From Pseudomonas sp. BBP2017 (GTDB lineage: Bacteria > Pseudomonadota > Gammaproteobacteria > Pseudomonadales > Pseudomonadaceae), in NCBI RefSeq assembly GCF_003024385.1, contig NZ_PVZN01000011.1, positions 62,001-126,000 on the forward strand: 64,000 nucleotides of DNA, written 5' to 3'. How positions within the stretch are numbered: the first letter of the stretch is position 1; each line of letters starts with the position of its first letter. The notes below the pieces were generated by a model. The model had not been told where the DNA came from. It ran no database searches and saw nothing but the letters and a program-made list of their open reading frames with translations. Shown here one piece after another: positions 62,383 through 64,000 of the stretch. Both the position numbers and the translations under genes were made by a program.

Positions 62383-64000
62383 CTAGAAGCGGGTCTGCAC
62401 GGCCAGCTCCAGGGTCCGCGGCGCACCGAGGTAGAGCATGCTCGAACTGGTCCAGCGCGCGTACACCTCGTCAGTCAGGTTGCGTACCCGGGCGGTGATA
62501 TGTGTGTCTTCATCGACCTTGTAGCCAACGAAGGCGCCGAAGATTGTGTAAGCCGGTGCATAACGGGTGTTGGCCGCATCGGCATACACCGATGACACGT
62601 AGCGGCTGTCGGCACCTACCTGCCAGCTGGGGGCGATGTCGTAGGTCAGCCACAGGTTGGCGACCCGCTCGGGGATGTTGGTCGGGGTATTGCCCTTGCG
62701 CGAGACGCTGGTACCGCCGACGTTTTCATTGAACTCATCGTACTGAGCGTCGACGTAGGCGAAGTTACCCTCGGCCAGTAGTTGCGGGGTGACGCGCAGG
62801 GAGGCGGCCAGTTCGATGCCGCGTGATGATTGCTTGCCCACCGGCTGGGTGACGCCTGGGTTGGCCGGGTCGGCAGTAGCCAGGTCCTTGCGCACGATGT
62901 GGTAGGCGGCAACGGTGGCGGCGCCGCGGCCTTCGAGGAAGCTGAACTTGCTGCCCACTTCGATCTGTTTGCCGGTGCTCAGGTCAAAGTCGCGCACCTG
63001 GGCGAAAGTTGCGGTGGTGAGGATGCCGGCGGGCGGGTCGGCAGCGGTGCTGTACTGCACGTAGACGTTGGCCGCTGGGGTCAGTTCGTAGACCAGGCCG
63101 ACGCGTCCGGTGGTAGGTTCGTAGATGCGCTTGAAGTCGCGCGGGTTGTTGGCATCGGCAGTGCGGTAGTTGTGCACCTGAAGGTCGATGTGGTCATGGC
63201 GCAAGCCGGTCAGCAGCGACAGGCGATCAGTCAGCTGCAAGCGGTTTTCAAGGAATGCGGCCCAGGTGTCGACGGTGTTCTGGCGGTTCTTCTGGTAGCC
63301 CGGGACCATGCCTTTGAGGTCGTAGAAATGACCGGGCTCGAAGTGCGCCGGATCGACGCTGTCGAACACCCCGCTGACCGAGCGCGGATAGTTCGTCTGC
63401 ACGTTGTGGCTGTAGTCCACGCCGCTCGACCACTGGCTGTTGATGCCCAGCAACTGGCCTTGGTGCAGCAGTTCGATACGGTTGCCGTTGAGCTCCTGGT
63501 CATGGCGCTGCAACAGCGCGTTGGAGCGTTTGACCTGGCTGTTGTCGGCGTTGTAGGCGTAGGTCTCGAGGTTGCGGAAGTTTCGCTCGGTGTTGTAGTG
63601 GTAGAGGGTGTTGCGCAGCGAGGTGTCGTCGTTGAAACGGTACTCGGTGATCGAGCGCAGCCAGCGCACGCGTTGCTCGTAGCGGCCGTCTTCGACGTTG
63701 TAGTTTTCGAAACGGCGGCTCTCGTCGACCTTCATTTCGCCACCCAGCGGGTTGAGTACCGGGCTGCCCCAGTAGGGGCTGTCGACGCTCTCGTTCTGGT
63801 ACTCCAGGGCGAGGGTGTGGGACAGCTGGTCGTTGATGTCGGTCAGCAGCGAGAAGGCCACACTCCAGGCATCGCGCTCCTCACGGTCAACGTAACCATT
63901 GCTGTGGGTATGGCTGAAGTCCAGGCGGGCATAGTTGCGGATGCCGTCAGCGTCGTTGAGGGCATGGTTGAAACCGAACGAGGTTTCGCTGCTGTCGTAG
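62383..64000 (-). CDS. TonB-dependent siderophore receptor (C-terminal part; 5' end outside window)
   Basis: The open frame enters at the window edge and covers about 538 codons of the outer membrane beta-barrel. Alternating aromatic strands, YVQYSTAADPPAG, VGSKFSFLEGRGAATVAAYH and the terminal barrel strand PRTLELAVQTRF, ending in Phe, are typical of the FhuA/FoxA group of ferric siderophore receptors. The plug domain and TonB box lie outside. A GTG at 63861 is internal. The PepSY protein gene follows ten bases later, suggesting uptake plus reduction of one siderophore. Confidence 0.93.
   Translation of the reverse strand, partial: YDSSETSFGFNHALNDADGIRNYARLDFSHTHSNGYVDREERDAWSVAFSLLTDINDQLSHTLALEYQNESVDSPYWGSPVLNPLGGEMKVDESRRFENYNVEDGRYEQRVRWLRSITEYRFNDDTSLRNTLYHYNTERNFRNLETYAYNADNSQVKRSNALLQRHDQELNGNRIELLHQGQLLGINSQWSSGVDYSHNVQTNYPRSVSGVFDSVDPAHFEPGHFYDLKGMVPGYQKNRQNTVDTWAAFLENRLQLTDRLSLLTGLRHDHIDLQVHNYRTADANNPRDFKRIYEPTTGRVGLVYELTPAANVYVQYSTAADPPAGILTTATFAQVRDFDLSTGKQIEVGSKFSFLEGRGAATVAAYHIVRKDLATADPANPGVTQPVGKQSSRGIELAASLRVTPQLLAEGNFAYVDAQYDEFNENVGGTSVSRKGNTPTNIPERVANLWLTYDIAPSWQVGADSRYVSSVYADAANTRYAPAYTIFGAFVGYKVDEDTHITARVRNLTDEVYARWTSSSMLYLGAPRTLELAVQTRF

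Overview
The window is about 64 kb of a high-GC Pseudomonas chromosome. The gene order (fliD-fliS-fliT-fleQ-fleSR-fliEFGHIJ-hsbA/hsbR/hptB-fliK-fliLMNOPQR-flhB-flhA-flhF-fleN-fliA-cheYZAB-motCD-parC/parP-cheW-DUF2802-ccmABCDEFGHI) and the REP palindromes with a GCGGGGCAAGCCCGC core fit the P. putida / P. entomophila side of the genus. This is inferred from gene order and protein character, not from a database match.

Region 1 (1-30 kb) is the flagellar core. It opens with the 3' part of fliD (filament cap) and its chaperones. The master regulator FleQ follows, then the FleS/FleR two-component system, the MS ring/switch/ATPase genes, a partner-switching module (HsbA, HsbR, HptB), the hook-length protein FliK, the switch and export genes, and the polar placement and number control genes flhF and fleN with the flagellar sigma factor fliA. 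Five well-formed sigma-54 (-24/-12) elements, each with exactly 10 bases between GG and GC, precede fleS, fliE, fliK, fliL and flhA. This matches the FleQ/FleR-RpoN tiered transcription known in Pseudomonas.

Region 2 (26.9-35.8 kb) is the chemotaxis and second-stator operon: cheY, cheZ, cheA with internal repeats, cheB, motC, motD, a ParA-like ATPase, a CheW-domain partner, cheW and a DUF2802 gene. It ends in a strong intrinsic terminator. No cheR is present.

Region 3 (35.8-40.5 kb) runs on the minus strand. It holds a 917-residue toxin-like protein with a C-terminal TcdA/TcdB-type glycosyltransferase domain, then a stand-alone FlhB C-terminal-domain protein and a second FliK-like protein. 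The toxin-like gene is the strongest candidate here for a poorly described system.

Region 4 (40.7-47.6 kb) is the complete cytochrome c maturation operon ccmABCDEFGHI. Its genes are tightly overlapping, and ccmD is very short.

Region 5 (47.6-64 kb) is an accessory zone. It contains a small lipoprotein and a decayed D-2-hydroxyacid dehydrogenase relic. A GFA-family gene follows, whose 3' end is duplicated on the far side of an Ig-like protein gene that is split by an in-frame amber codon. Next come a LysR/EamA divergent pair, an FKBP isomerase and a periplasmic histidine phosphatase. A LysR regulator diverges from an amino-acid set (DadA-like oxidase, RidA, periplasmic binding protein), and an Lrp regulator diverges from another EamA exporter. 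The zone ends with an RlmI-like methyltransferase, a DUF3077 gene with a structured leader, and a PepSY membrane protein beside a TonB-dependent receptor cut by the window edge. No rRNA, tRNA, CRISPR array, transposase or phage gene was seen.
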